Assembly: GCA_001701295.1 (NCBI GenBank)
Contig: DAAV01000055.1
Span: forward strand, 23,284 to 32,978
DNA: 9,695 nucleotides
Origin: Bacteroidales bacterium H10
Lineage (GTDB): Bacteria > Bacteroidota > Bacteroidia > Bacteroidales > Muribaculaceae
Direction of reading: 5' to 3'
Within the stretch, counting starts at the first letter, position 1; every line of letters begins with the position of its first letter. Below the pieces are notes generated by a model, which had not been told where the DNA came from, did not search any database, and saw only the letters and a program-made list of their open reading frames with translations. This document shows, one piece after another, positions 1-5,245 of this stretch. A program made the translations under genes and the position numbers.

Positions 1-108
1 GCCGATGAAATTGCCAAAGGATTATCTCCGTTTAAACCGGAGGAAGTTGCAATTGAAGCCGGAAAACTGATGCTGAGCGTATTGATTTTCTGCTCTTACG
101 CCATCTGA
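1..108 (+). CDS. C-terminal end of an unrecognised protein (5' truncated by window edge)
   Basis: Frame 1 is open from the window edge to a TGA at 106-108, giving 35 residues that begin ADEIAKGLSPFKPEEVAIEA and end in a hydrophobic stretch (LMLSVLIFCSYAI). The fragment has protein-like composition: a charged helix-like part followed by an apolar tail. It is too short to assign to a family. The gene points the same way as the small genes from 612 onward but is separated from them by 500 bases containing terminator-like hairpins, so it is probably a separate unit. The open frame could be chance, because only 36 codons are visible. Confidence 0.4.
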   Translation, partial: ADEIAKGLSPFKPEEVAIEAGKLMLSVLIFCSYAI

Positions 109-332
109 CATTTGCCCTATATTATCTATTATATCAGTATATCAAGCCTAATACACAGATAGTGGCGATTCATAGGGTGTACTAAATGAGTACTGAGTGA
201 GAAAATTGGGGAAGACGGATAGAGCGGATTTATAGATTTTTAAGAGGCGTTAGTTATATTTAATTCGATTCTTTTTCGTTGAGTTTCCAAAGATTTGAGG
301 TTCTGAATAGCGTGATAATGAGAAAAATTTAT
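109..332. other. Intergenic stretch without a supported gene
   Basis: These 224 AT-rich bases after the first stop codon show no convincing reading frame on either strand and no strong hairpin. They lead into the -7 promoter box at 333-340. I see nothing else that I can name here. Confidence 0.6.
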
Positions 333-340
333 TAACTTTG
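333..340 (+). promoter_or_regulatory. Bacteroidetes -7 promoter box, TAACTTTG
   Basis: TAACTTTG matches the Bacteroidetes housekeeping sigma -7 consensus TAnnTTTG exactly. No TTTG -33 box lies at the usual 19-21 bases upstream; the nearest TTTG (294-297) is too far away. If used, transcription would start near 346 and run into the hairpins at 461-482 and 533-557. The identical octamer is used on the other strand in front of the hip operon (5159-5166). Confidence 0.5.
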
Positions 341-345
341 CAGTT

Positions 346-562
346 GGATAAGCCGAAGCTTGTCCATGACATATTGAAAAAATAGAGACGTTATGTCTGC
401 TGCTTGTATGTGAAAAGCGTAGGAAACTTAATCACAATCGGCAAGAGTAGGTTTAACTGTCTCCACGTCATATGGCGTGGAGTTGTTTATTCCACATCTT
501 CCGATCAAGGTATTCCTACCACCTTCACATAAAGGCGTGGCATAGCAGCCCACGCCTCTTTT
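346..562 (+). ncRNA. Candidate small structured RNA or leader transcript
   Basis: Between a perfect -7 box (333-340) and two hairpins followed by T-rich tracts lies about 145-215 bases with no ATG gene. Complementary segments that could form helices are GCCGA 352-356 with TCGGC 438-442, enclosing GACATA 368-373 with TATGTC 392-397, then the hairpin 461-469/474-482. A six-codon mini-ORF, MSAACM, lies at 393-413. A GTG-started 40-codon frame (410-532) stops one base before the second hairpin. The unit could be an independent sRNA, an attenuator-type leader for 612-1040, or part of a mobile element. No known RNA family is recognised. The call rests on promoter, paired segments and terminators only. 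Confidence 0.35.
461..491 (+). terminator. Terminator-like hairpin 1
   Basis: CTCCACGTC (461-469) pairs with GGCGTGGAG (474-482) over 9 positions including one G-U, with the four-base loop ATAT. It is followed by the T-rich TTGTTTATT. This fits a modest intrinsic terminator on the + strand. The T tract is interrupted, so termination may be partial, with read-through to the second hairpin. Confidence 0.5.
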
Positions 563-563
563 A
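533..563 (+). terminator. Terminator-like hairpin 2
   Basis: AGGCGTGG (533-540) pairs perfectly with CCACGCCT (550-557) across a 9-base loop and is followed directly by CTTTTATTTATTT. This is a good intrinsic terminator for + strand transcripts. It shares the core GCGTGG with hairpin 1, which may simply reflect similar GC-rich stems. It isolates the 612-1040 gene from upstream transcription unless it acts as an attenuator. Confidence 0.6.
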
Positions 564-611
564 TTTATTTCCTGAGTTGGGCTACTTTGGAATTATAGTA
601 TCGAAGATTAC

Positions 612-1040
612 ATGAAAAATTTATTAGTGGGTTTTCTGATGCTGTTTACATACGCAACAACCATTTGCGCACAGTCTCTAAATGACTATAAGTATGTAGT
701 GATACAGCATCAGGCGGATTCTAAGAAAGACATCGAGCAACGAATGACTAAAGAATTCCCGTTACTTGGTTTCATCCTTCTTACTGAGGAAGAGGTATCT
801 CAACTTGATGCTCAAGAAAAGAAACTTCTACTAACTGCCGAGTACCTATGTCGTCAAAGTATACAATGCCTCTTCATGTTAAAACTTAAAAATAGCAACG
901 GAGATATTGTGTATGAAGACGAACAAGTTGCGGCTGCGGGATTCATGTCCTATAAAAACGATAGACAGAGTGCTATTAAAAAGATTTTCAAACAGCTTAA
1001 GAAACAGAACTATCAGTTTACTCCAATAGAAAAAGAATAG
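612..1040 (+). CDS. Small predicted secreted protein, unknown function
   Basis: This 142-residue protein begins with a clear signal sequence: K2 followed by a hydrophobic core at 4-18 and a likely cleavage at ICA|Q after residue 20. C19 does not sit in a good lipobox, so a periplasmic or exported soluble protein is more likely than a lipoprotein. The mature part starts SLNDYKYVVI and continues with a mixed alpha/beta pattern, a CRQS motif at 80-83, a strand-like NGDIVYEDEQ segment near 96-105, and a basic C-terminal helix. This layout resembles small Bacteroidetes secreted proteins with an NDYKYV start, but I cannot name a family. ATG 612 is the natural start because the signal peptide begins there. 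It lies 54 bases after hairpin 2. TACTTTG at 583-589 is a near miss to a -7 box, one base too short. Confidence 0.75.
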   Translation: MKNLLVGFLMLFTYATTICAQSLNDYKYVVIQHQADSKKDIEQRMTKEFPLLGFILLTEEEVSQLDAQEKKLLLTAEYLCRQSIQCLFMLKLKNSNGDIVYEDEQVAAAGFMSYKNDRQSAIKKIFKQLKKQNYQFTPIEKE

Positions 1041-1090
1041 TAAAACTGGGACTTCATAAAAGTCACGTGACTCAGAAAATCAACAAAACG

Positions 1091-1420
1091 ATGCAAATCA
1101 ATATCAACAATATGAAGATTGATTGGGAGTTCCAAAAGGCTTCAAAGTATCTCCCTGTTCGACTTTCGACAACCCATTTTGATGACATCGGGGAATGTAT
1201 CTGCATAGTTGCTAATCGTGCTGATGGAATGATTGCAGAGATAATCGAGAATCGAGATTCAGAAGTATTTATTACAATTAACAATCCGTCGTTATATAAC
1301 ACTATCAAATCAGCCGTTCTAAATATGGATTTTTGGATCCCAAATACTCATTATAATACTGTTACAGGTTTAGCTGATGGTATTATAAGGAAAATCCACT
1401 TAGATGGAATGATATTTTAA
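1091..1420 (+). CDS. Hypothetical protein, 109 aa (first of a three-gene set)
   Basis: I prefer the ATG at 1091 to the GTG at 1067, because the upstream residues (TQKINKT) add nothing domain-like and the GTG sits in a short palindrome. ATG 1112 (MKIDWEF) is also possible. The protein is a soluble, mixed alpha/beta chain with no signal peptide and no transmembrane segment. It starts MQININNMKIDWEFQKASKY and has alternating strand-like segments (GECICIVANR, EVFITINN) and a glycine near the end (VTGLADGIIRKIHLDGMIF). I do not recognise the family. It stops 11 bases before the next gene, so co-expression is likely. Small soluble proteins in runs like this are sometimes immunity proteins, but no toxin is visible here and that reading is speculative. 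Confidence 0.65.
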   Translation: MQININNMKIDWEFQKASKYLPVRLSTTHFDDIGECICIVANRADGMIAEIIENRDSEVFITINNPSLYNTIKSAVLNMDFWIPNTHYNTVTGLADGIIRKIHLDGMIF

Positions 1421-1431
1421 CCGATCTAACT

Positions 1432-1860
1432 ATGAACGAACTGGCAAAGGATTTTGCATTTTCCAAGGATGAATTTGGGAATGTTATAATGACCGTAGAA
1501 TTGTTAATTATGAATGTATGTAAAAATGCATCAAAAAAGTATCCAACACAAATTTTGCAGATTCAAAGAGGTTACCAAACATTAAAATATCCGCTTATTG
1601 CTGTCTGGGAATACTATGGATTTGGCAATAAAGAGGAAGTTATGGGTATGTCATCTCCTATGCATTATGAGGCTTTCAAAATAGATTCAGAAGATATGCT
1701 TGTGCAGTACATTGATGGAATGCCGCGAGAAAATCCATTTAACTCATTTGGCATTGTGCCAAACTCCGAAAAAGTGGTTGATAAATTGGTGTATATATAT
1801 CGCCATATTTTAGAAAATCTTAAGTCTGGCCGTTTGAAGTTTCAAACAATATCTTACTAA
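1432..1860 (+). CDS. Hypothetical protein, 142 aa (second of a three-gene set)
   Basis: The protein begins MNELAKDFAFSKDEFGNVIM, has no signal peptide and no membrane segment, and is rich in aromatic residues (IAVWEYYGFGNKEEV at about 62-76). It ends in a basic amphipathic helix (VDKLVYIYRHILENLKSGRLKF). The pattern suggests a folded cytoplasmic alpha/beta protein of unknown family. It starts 11 bases after the previous stop, and 30 bases separate its stop from the next ATG, so 1091-2571 probably forms one transcript. Codon use is AT-rich like its neighbours and unlike the etf genes at the right end, which fits an acquired segment. Confidence 0.7.
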   Translation: MNELAKDFAFSKDEFGNVIMTVELLIMNVCKNASKKYPTQILQIQRGYQTLKYPLIAVWEYYGFGNKEEVMGMSSPMHYEAFKIDSEDMLVQYIDGMPRENPFNSFGIVPNSEKVVDKLVYIYRHILENLKSGRLKFQTISY

Positions 1861-1890
1861 AAAGTCTAATTTCAATTGATAATAGTATTT

Positions 1891-2571
1891 ATGGATAATG
1901 CTTTAAGCTATAATGCCTTGATGGCATGGACTGCATTCGGGATGCAGGACTATTCTACATTGGAACAACATTACAGTGCAATATATAACTATTTTGTTCA
2001 CAACCCATCTGAACTTCTAACCATAGACAGTCCACTTCTAATTGGGAAAATATTTCAGGTGTGTCTTGGTTTTCAAGTGCCTGACCAAGATATACAAGAA
2101 GTTAGTGCCGAAAATGCCTTTTTGTGTTTTTCCAAAGCACTTGATTCAGAGAAACAAAACATACACGATGAAGCAGCTGCAAGATTAATGATGCTGCTTA
2201 TTCAAGGGCAAAGGTTTTTAATCAAGAAGGTTGAACAAGCATGTCAAGGGCAGTATACAAATCCGTATATTCTTTTTGAAATGCTTAATAATGGACTGCC
2301 AAATGATATGCCAGTGGCAACCAATACAAAGATGCTCTTCACTGCATACTACCTATTTGATAGAATAATGGACAAAACGAATGTAGTCAATGAGTTCATA
2401 GTCCTAAATGAGAAAAAGTCGTTTGAATACGTAAAAAAGTATGTTCTTGACAATTGTAATATGCTTGAAAGGACTCCTCAATATCGAAAGTCAGAACTGG
2501 GAAATATAGTTTTTGATAAAATCTGCAAACAACTTCGGGACGATATCGAGTTATATTCTAATAATATGTAA
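1891..2571 (+). CDS. Hypothetical mostly helical protein, 226 aa (third of a three-gene set)
   Basis: I choose the ATG at 1891 (MDNALSYNALMAWTAFGMQD) over the in-frame TTG at 1876, whose added residues MIIVF have no support. The protein has no signal peptide. Its composition suggests mainly alpha helices, for example the stretch around AAARLMMLLIQGQRFLIKKV and the C-terminal helices from YRKSELGNIVFDKICKQL onward. A proline- and glycine-containing segment near the middle (LNNGLPNDMPVATNTK) may separate two helical lobes. I do not recognise the family. No clear terminator follows; TGTGT 2596-2600 with ACACA 2611-2615 is too weak to count. The next DNA downstream is pseudogene debris. Confidence 0.7.
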   Translation: MDNALSYNALMAWTAFGMQDYSTLEQHYSAIYNYFVHNPSELLTIDSPLLIGKIFQVCLGFQVPDQDIQEVSAENAFLCFSKALDSEKQNIHDEAAARLMMLLIQGQRFLIKKVEQACQGQYTNPYILFEMLNNGLPNDMPVATNTKMLFTAYYLFDRIMDKTNVVNEFIVLNEKKSFEYVKKYVLDNCNMLERTPQYRKSELGNIVFDKICKQLRDDIELYSNNM

Positions 2572-2715
2572 TCCTATGCGATGGGAGGGTGTAGTTGTGT
2601 TGGAACATTGACACAGTTTCCTAATTTATCAGCGTGGGGCGCGCAATGGAAGCCACAGTCTAAAAATTGTGACTCCCTTTTTACATTATGTGATTCCAAA
2701 GCCTAGCTTTACCGT
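2572..2715. other. Short gap without a supported gene
   Basis: This gap separates the last unknown gene from the mobilisation-protein relic. It contains small imperfect inverted repeats (TGTGT/ACACA, CACA/TGTG) and a T-rich run at about 2678-2683. None is convincing as a terminator or attachment site. Confidence 0.4.
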
Positions 2716-3260
2716 CTATGTAAGCCGTTGCCATTGGTCTTTGAGCCATTGTAATATCCGGTTGCCATTGACATGGAGATGGAATTTGTTGTCCGTGTCT
2801 CGCTTGATTTGTACCTTTGCCCTTGAAGCATCCACCTCTTTCCGCTGGAACGGATAATAGAGTGTCATGCCGGACTTTAAGAAATATTCTTTCAACGAGA
2901 GAAGCCTCTTTGTGGAGTTGTCACTCAACCCTACGTCCTGACATCCTTTTTGACAATCTCGGCTTCAAGCCTCTTGGTCTTGCTCCCGGTGAATATATTG
3001 GCGATGTTGCTGCCGAGTTCCTTGCGTTACGCATCCCGCCCGGCTTTCGCCTCATCGCGCTCACGGATGGCGTTTCGGGCTTCTTTTCTCGCCTCGTCAG
3101 TCTAAGTCTCGTATGCCTTTTTCTCGGCGGTCACACTGTCGGTATTCTCTGCAAGTCCTTTCCGCTACTCCGCAAGTCTGACGGATTCCTCCGAAAGTCC
3201 TGCGTTGGTATCGGCAAGAGATTTGTTTTCGGAAGCGAGAGAAGAATTAGTCTTGTAAAA
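2716..3260 (-). pseudogene. Relic of a mobilisation (relaxase-type) protein, C-terminal part
   Basis: Read on the - strand from about 3260, one frame gives a charged coiled-coil chain with ASENKSLADTNAGLSEE, TDEARKEARNAIRERDEAKA and SNIANIFTGSKTKRLEAEI. This is the style of the C-terminal region of Bacteroidetes plasmid/transposon mobilisation proteins of the MobV/Pre class, where a coiled coil is followed by a GxGKTKxLE-like turn. The frame is broken by TAG at 3165-3167, TAG at 3102-3104, TAA at 3027-3029 and TAG at 2931-2933. A frameshift near 2930-2955 then joins it to an open segment (2928-2716) containing LKEYFLKSGMTLYYPF and ending NGNRILQWLKDQWQRLT. All four stops are one C-to-T change from a Gln codon. 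The N-terminal catalytic domain is absent. The coiled-coil coding nature is clear to me; the Mob family name is by resemblance only. Confidence 0.6.
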
Positions 3261-3277
3261 TTTAATCGAGAAGTGCG

Positions 3278-3481
3278 CCGGATTATATCTATGCTCTGTA
3301 CTGGAGCTTCAAATATGCCGATTCCCGACACTCCAATCCAACCATTATCAAACTCGACTGGAACGGTAACATAATTGCAAGATACTGCGATTTAAAAGGG
3401 CCGCTTTATCGTATAGCGGCCAAGGATGATTCAAGCATTATAGGTTGGAACGGAAAAGAATTTGTTCTTCTGACATTGTAA
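3278..3481 (+). pseudogene. C-terminal remnant of a 6-bladed beta-propeller protein
   Basis: In a frame with no ATG, 67 codons read PDYIYALYWSFKYADSRHSN, then NPTIIKLDWNGNIIARYCDL, then KGPLYRIAAKDDSSIIGWNG, ending KEFVLLTL and TAA at 3479-3481. The succession YIYALY, IxKLDWNGNxxARYxL, and a final short blade is the typical end of Bacteroidetes 6-bladed beta-propeller lipoproteins (DUF5128/BF-type family, usually about 350-400 residues), where FDWxGxxxxxYxLD recurs. A stop (TAA about 3260-3262) lies just upstream and the rest of the gene is missing. The fragment abuts the mobilisation relic on the opposite strand, which marks a rearrangement junction at about 3260-3280. Family assignment is from remembered motif pattern, not a search. 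Confidence 0.6.
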
Positions 3482-3651
3482 ACGGTTATTCATATACACC
3501 TGGCTATTGCTTCGTATCTGCTCGTCACGCCGGTATATCTGAGCCGGATCCGAAAAAATCTCGCTGAAAAATCCGGCGAATAAAACTTGTTTTACCCCGA
3601 AGTCCTTTTTTCTACCGAACTTTGCCAATGAAGTTGTTTCTACTTTTACTA
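3482..3651. other. Gap between the relic and the hip locus
   Basis: There is no supported gene. The gap contains a 7-bp inverted repeat GCCGGAT (3543-3549)/ATCCGGC (3571-3577) with a 21-base loop. An 8-bp inverted repeat GAAGTTGT (3630-3637)/ACAACTTC (3656-3663) spans the kinase stop codon. Neither is followed by a T tract on the - strand, so termination of the hip operon is not resolved. Confidence 0.4.
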
Positions 3652-4596
3652 TTATACAACTTCCTGTGAAAGGCCCTCAAGTCGCCCTATTAACAATTCG
3701 CCATACTTTTTCTTTAATTCAGTGCTTAGGAAAGAATTTTGAATGACGGTCTCAAACTTGGGTAATAGTTTGATATACTTATTTATCAATCGTTCTACAA
3801 TCACATTCTCTATACCCAGCGTGGAGGCTGACCTAATAAAATCCTCTCTTTTAAGTTTTTTCTTCCGACCATTCAACGTCAATGCCAACTCTTCGTCATC
3901 CTTGGGATTGATTATAGCTGCATTTAGCAAATCGTAAGCAGGGGTTAAACGTATCTTATCCACTACCTCATACAAAGAGAAGTTTTTCAAGTGCATATCG
4001 TTATTACCCGTCAACCAAGAGAAAAGCACCAACTCAAAGAAATTGGTAACATCCATTTTAGGTAAAGACGAGTATTTCAAAACAGCCTTGCCGACACGTT
4101 CATAACTACTTTTGTATTTATGCTCTGTTTGCCTTTCTGTCAGTTGGCACATATCTTCCATCGCTATCGTTTCTCCGGCAGAAGTCCTGTCAATTCGACG
4201 GGTAAGGTAACATAGCGTATCATCTGCCATCCGCATCAGCGTATGAGGAACGACCTCAATACGTGCCACCTCTGCAAGATGCATGGTTAAATCCTCAACC
4301 TCAGGCATCATTTCATATTTCGTGGTCTGAGGCTTACAAATATAACCGCCCCATAGACCGACAATAGTCAAACGCTTACAGCCTTCATATTCCTTCAAAT
4401 GCAAGGATAATTTCGGCTGAACACCGGTCAAAGAGGTTTGATCTTGAATGATTTGCAGAGCAAGCTGGTCAAGTTGCTCTGTCGTATAATCAAGAATTGG
4501 CAATGTTGTGGTTCCGAAGAACTTCTTTATGCAAGCGGCGTGCATATCCTTTTCCCCTCTCAAGAGCGGACGATAACAATATAGACATTTACACAT
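3652..4596 (-). CDS. HipA-family serine/threonine kinase toxin (HipT-like)
   Basis: This 314-residue HipA C-terminal-domain protein lacks the N-terminal HipA subdomain, which is encoded separately just upstream. TSLTGVQPKLSL (54-65) is the P-loop-like/activation segment. By alignment to E. coli HipA, S55 corresponds to autophosphorylated Ser150 and T57 to the second site of the HipT SIS motif. KP at 88-89, YLTRRIDR (130-137) and EDMCQL (147-152) follow. The catalytic loop is GNNDMHLKNFS (197-207), with D200 and N205, and PAYDLL (219-224) holds the metal-binding Asp222. The N terminus carries C4-x2-C7 and H19-x2-C22, a possible zinc knuckle. Family members phosphorylate aminoacyl-tRNA synthetases (GltX for HipA, TrpS for HipT) and halt translation; the target here is unknown. 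It overlaps the upstream gene by 8 bases. All key residues are present, so it looks active. Confidence 0.9.
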   Translation of the reverse strand: MCKCLYCYRPLLRGEKDMHAACIKKFFGTTTLPILDYTTEQLDQLALQIIQDQTSLTGVQPKLSLHLKEYEGCKRLTIVGLWGGYICKPQTTKYEMMPEVEDLTMHLAEVARIEVVPHTLMRMADDTLCYLTRRIDRTSAGETIAMEDMCQLTERQTEHKYKSSYERVGKAVLKYSSLPKMDVTNFFELVLFSWLTGNNDMHLKNFSLYEVVDKIRLTPAYDLLNAAIINPKDDEELALTLNGRKKKLKREDFIRSASTLGIENVIVERLINKYIKLLPKFETVIQNSFLSTELKKKYGELLIGRLEGLSQEVV

Positions 4597-4927
4597 AATA
4601 TCCCTCCTTTTCTTCCAGTGGAATAACGCTTACAGCTCCGATACAATCCTTACAGCATGTCAGCAACAACGACATTCGGTCAAGAATACTGATGTCTGTA
4701 TTCCGCAATGCAACATCCAACAACCATCCTTCAGGAATCAAACCATCGAAAAATGGGAACAGCACGGGACTTGTATATGCTTCCTCCTGTAAAGGCAATG
4801 TCAGGCTAACAGCCTTTGCCGTTTCCGAAGAGAGATATTTCGGCAAATAGCGGAACTCATATCCCTCGTCGTTTTCTATCAGAATACCAGCCAATTGGCC
4901 TTTGTAAAATATATGGGCTTGTCTCAT
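4589..4927 (-). CDS. HipA N-terminal domain protein (HipS-like)
   Basis: This 112-residue protein consists of only the HipA N-terminal subdomain (Couple_hipA type). It has the strand start MRQAHIFYKGQLAGILIEND, SLTLPL at 41-46, FFDGLIPEGW at 59-68, and DCIGAVSVIP at 94-103, all standard landmarks of the HipA N-terminal region. In classical HipA this domain is fused to the kinase. In HipBST systems it is a separate protein, HipS, that neutralises the kinase. Its start overlaps the HTH gene stop (ATGA, 4924-4927), and its end overlaps the kinase start by 8 bases, so translation is probably coupled and the stoichiometry controlled. The split is clean, at a domain boundary and with a proper ATG for the kinase, so it looks like a natural architecture and not a frameshift. 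Confidence 0.88.
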   Translation of the reverse strand: MRQAHIFYKGQLAGILIENDEGYEFRYLPKYLSSETAKAVSLTLPLQEEAYTSPVLFPFFDGLIPEGWLLDVALRNTDISILDRMSLLLTCCKDCIGAVSVIPLEEKEGYYV

Positions 4928-5130
4928 TGTTTATTACTTTTTTGAGTGGCAACCATTTCATAATTGAAAAAGTCAAGAAGCTGGTTCACTTTATCGAGAC
5001 GTAGCGTTTGTTTGCCTTGTTCTAAGTCTCGCACAAAGCGTAACCCCACACCCGACTTCAACGAAAGTTCTTCTTGCGTCAGATTATATTGCTTTCGTAA
5101 CATTTTGACCGTGGTAGAAAGATTATTCAT
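4924..5130 (-). CDS. HipB-like HTH repressor/antitoxin
   Basis: This 68-residue XRE-type helix-turn-helix protein is almost only the DNA-binding domain. It has TVKMLRKQYNLTQEELSLKSG (about 7-27), then the recognition helix region VGLRFVRDLEQGKQTLR (28-44), then a dimerising helix LDKVNQLLDFFNYEM and a short polar tail ending SNKQ. HipB-type proteins bind palindromes in their own promoter and repress the operon. Three matching palindromes with a 41-bp period lie 13-112 bases upstream of this start. ATG 5130 is the only sensible start. It is the first gene of the hip operon and overlaps the next by 4 bases. It is shorter than E. coli HipB (about 88 aa) and lacks any sizeable C-terminal extension. 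Confidence 0.9.
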   Translation of the reverse strand: MNNLSTTVKMLRKQYNLTQEELSLKSGVGLRFVRDLEQGKQTLRLDKVNQLLDFFNYEMVATQKSNKQ

Positions 5131-5142
5131 AGCATAATATTT

Positions 5143-5160
5143 TATACCTTTTCGGGTACA
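5143..5160 (-). promoter_or_regulatory. Operator O1 of the hip operon (TATACC-N6-GGTACA)
   Basis: TATACC (5143-5148) and GGTACA (5155-5160) form an 18-bp imperfect palindrome with a 6-base centre. It is the most proximal of three copies and lies between the -7 box and the hipB-like ATG. Its edge overlaps the -7 box by two bases, so occupancy would cover the transcription start. Its right half differs from the other two copies (ACA instead of ATA). Confidence 0.6.
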
Positions 5161-5166
5161 AAGTTA
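5159..5166 (-). promoter_or_regulatory. -7 promoter box of the hip operon, TAACTTTG
   Basis: On the - strand this reads TAACTTTG, an exact TAnnTTTG match, 29 bases before the hipB-like ATG at 5130. The predicted start falls inside operator O1, and the weakly conserved -33 region falls in operator O2. There is no clear TTTG at -33, so the promoter may be weak or may rely on the -7 box. Confidence 0.6.
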
Positions 5167-5183
5167 GCACAAATATTCGATAT

Positions 5184-5201
5184 TATATCAGTATGGGTAT
5201 A
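5184..5201 (-). promoter_or_regulatory. Operator O2 of the hip operon (TATATC-N6-GGTATA)
   Basis: TATATC (5184-5189) and GGTATA (5196-5201) form an 18-bp palindrome, centred over the expected -33 region. It is part of a 23-base sequence (5182-5204) repeated with only two mismatches at 5223-5245. Its start is exactly 41 bp from O1 and 41 bp from O3. Confidence 0.75.
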
Positions 5202-5224
5202 ATTTATTGTTCCGCCACAGCAAT

Positions 5225-5242
5225 TATATCAGATTGGGTATA
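5225..5242 (-). promoter_or_regulatory. Operator O3 of the hip operon (TATATC-N6-GGTATA)
   Basis: TATATC (5225-5230) and GGTATA (5237-5242) are identical in both half-sites to O2; only the 6-base centre differs (AGATTG against AGTATG). It is the most upstream copy. The DNA between copies is not conserved, so the repeats are sites and not a tandem duplication. Confidence 0.75.
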
Positions 5243-5245
5243 ATT

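Noticed and set aside
128..140. ATTATATCAGTAT, identical to the first 13 bases of the O2 repeat at 5182-5194
   Set aside because: It lacks the GGTATA half-site. A single 13-base match between two positions of an AT-rich window this size is near chance expectation.
1061..1072. Perfect 12-bp palindrome AGTCACGTGACT
   Set aside because: About two perfect 12-bp palindromes are expected by chance in a window of this length, and no second copy or T tract accompanies it.
1067..1090. GTG-started extension of the first unknown gene
   Set aside because: The extra eight residues look non-conserved and the GTG lies inside the palindrome AGTCACGTGACT; ATG 1091 is the simpler start.
2931..3167. Stop codon recoding (TAG as Gln, as in some crAss-like phages) instead of pseudogene decay
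   Set aside because: One of the stops is TAA, a frameshift is also present, the N-terminal domain is missing, and neighbouring genes use standard stops.
2817..3374. 185-codon + strand frame
   Set aside because: It is the antisense shadow of the mobilisation relic; the - strand reading has far more protein-like sequence despite its stops.
3399..3421. Hairpin GGCCGCT/AGCGGCC followed by CTTTT on the - strand, a possible hip operon terminator
   Set aside because: It lies inside the beta-propeller relic (the KGPLYRIAAK codons), so it is more likely fortuitous, and it is 230 bases beyond the kinase stop. It could still act as a terminator.
3431..3628. 65-codon - strand frame just after the kinase gene
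   Set aside because: It overlaps the + strand propeller relic for about 50 bases and has no recognisable features or motif.
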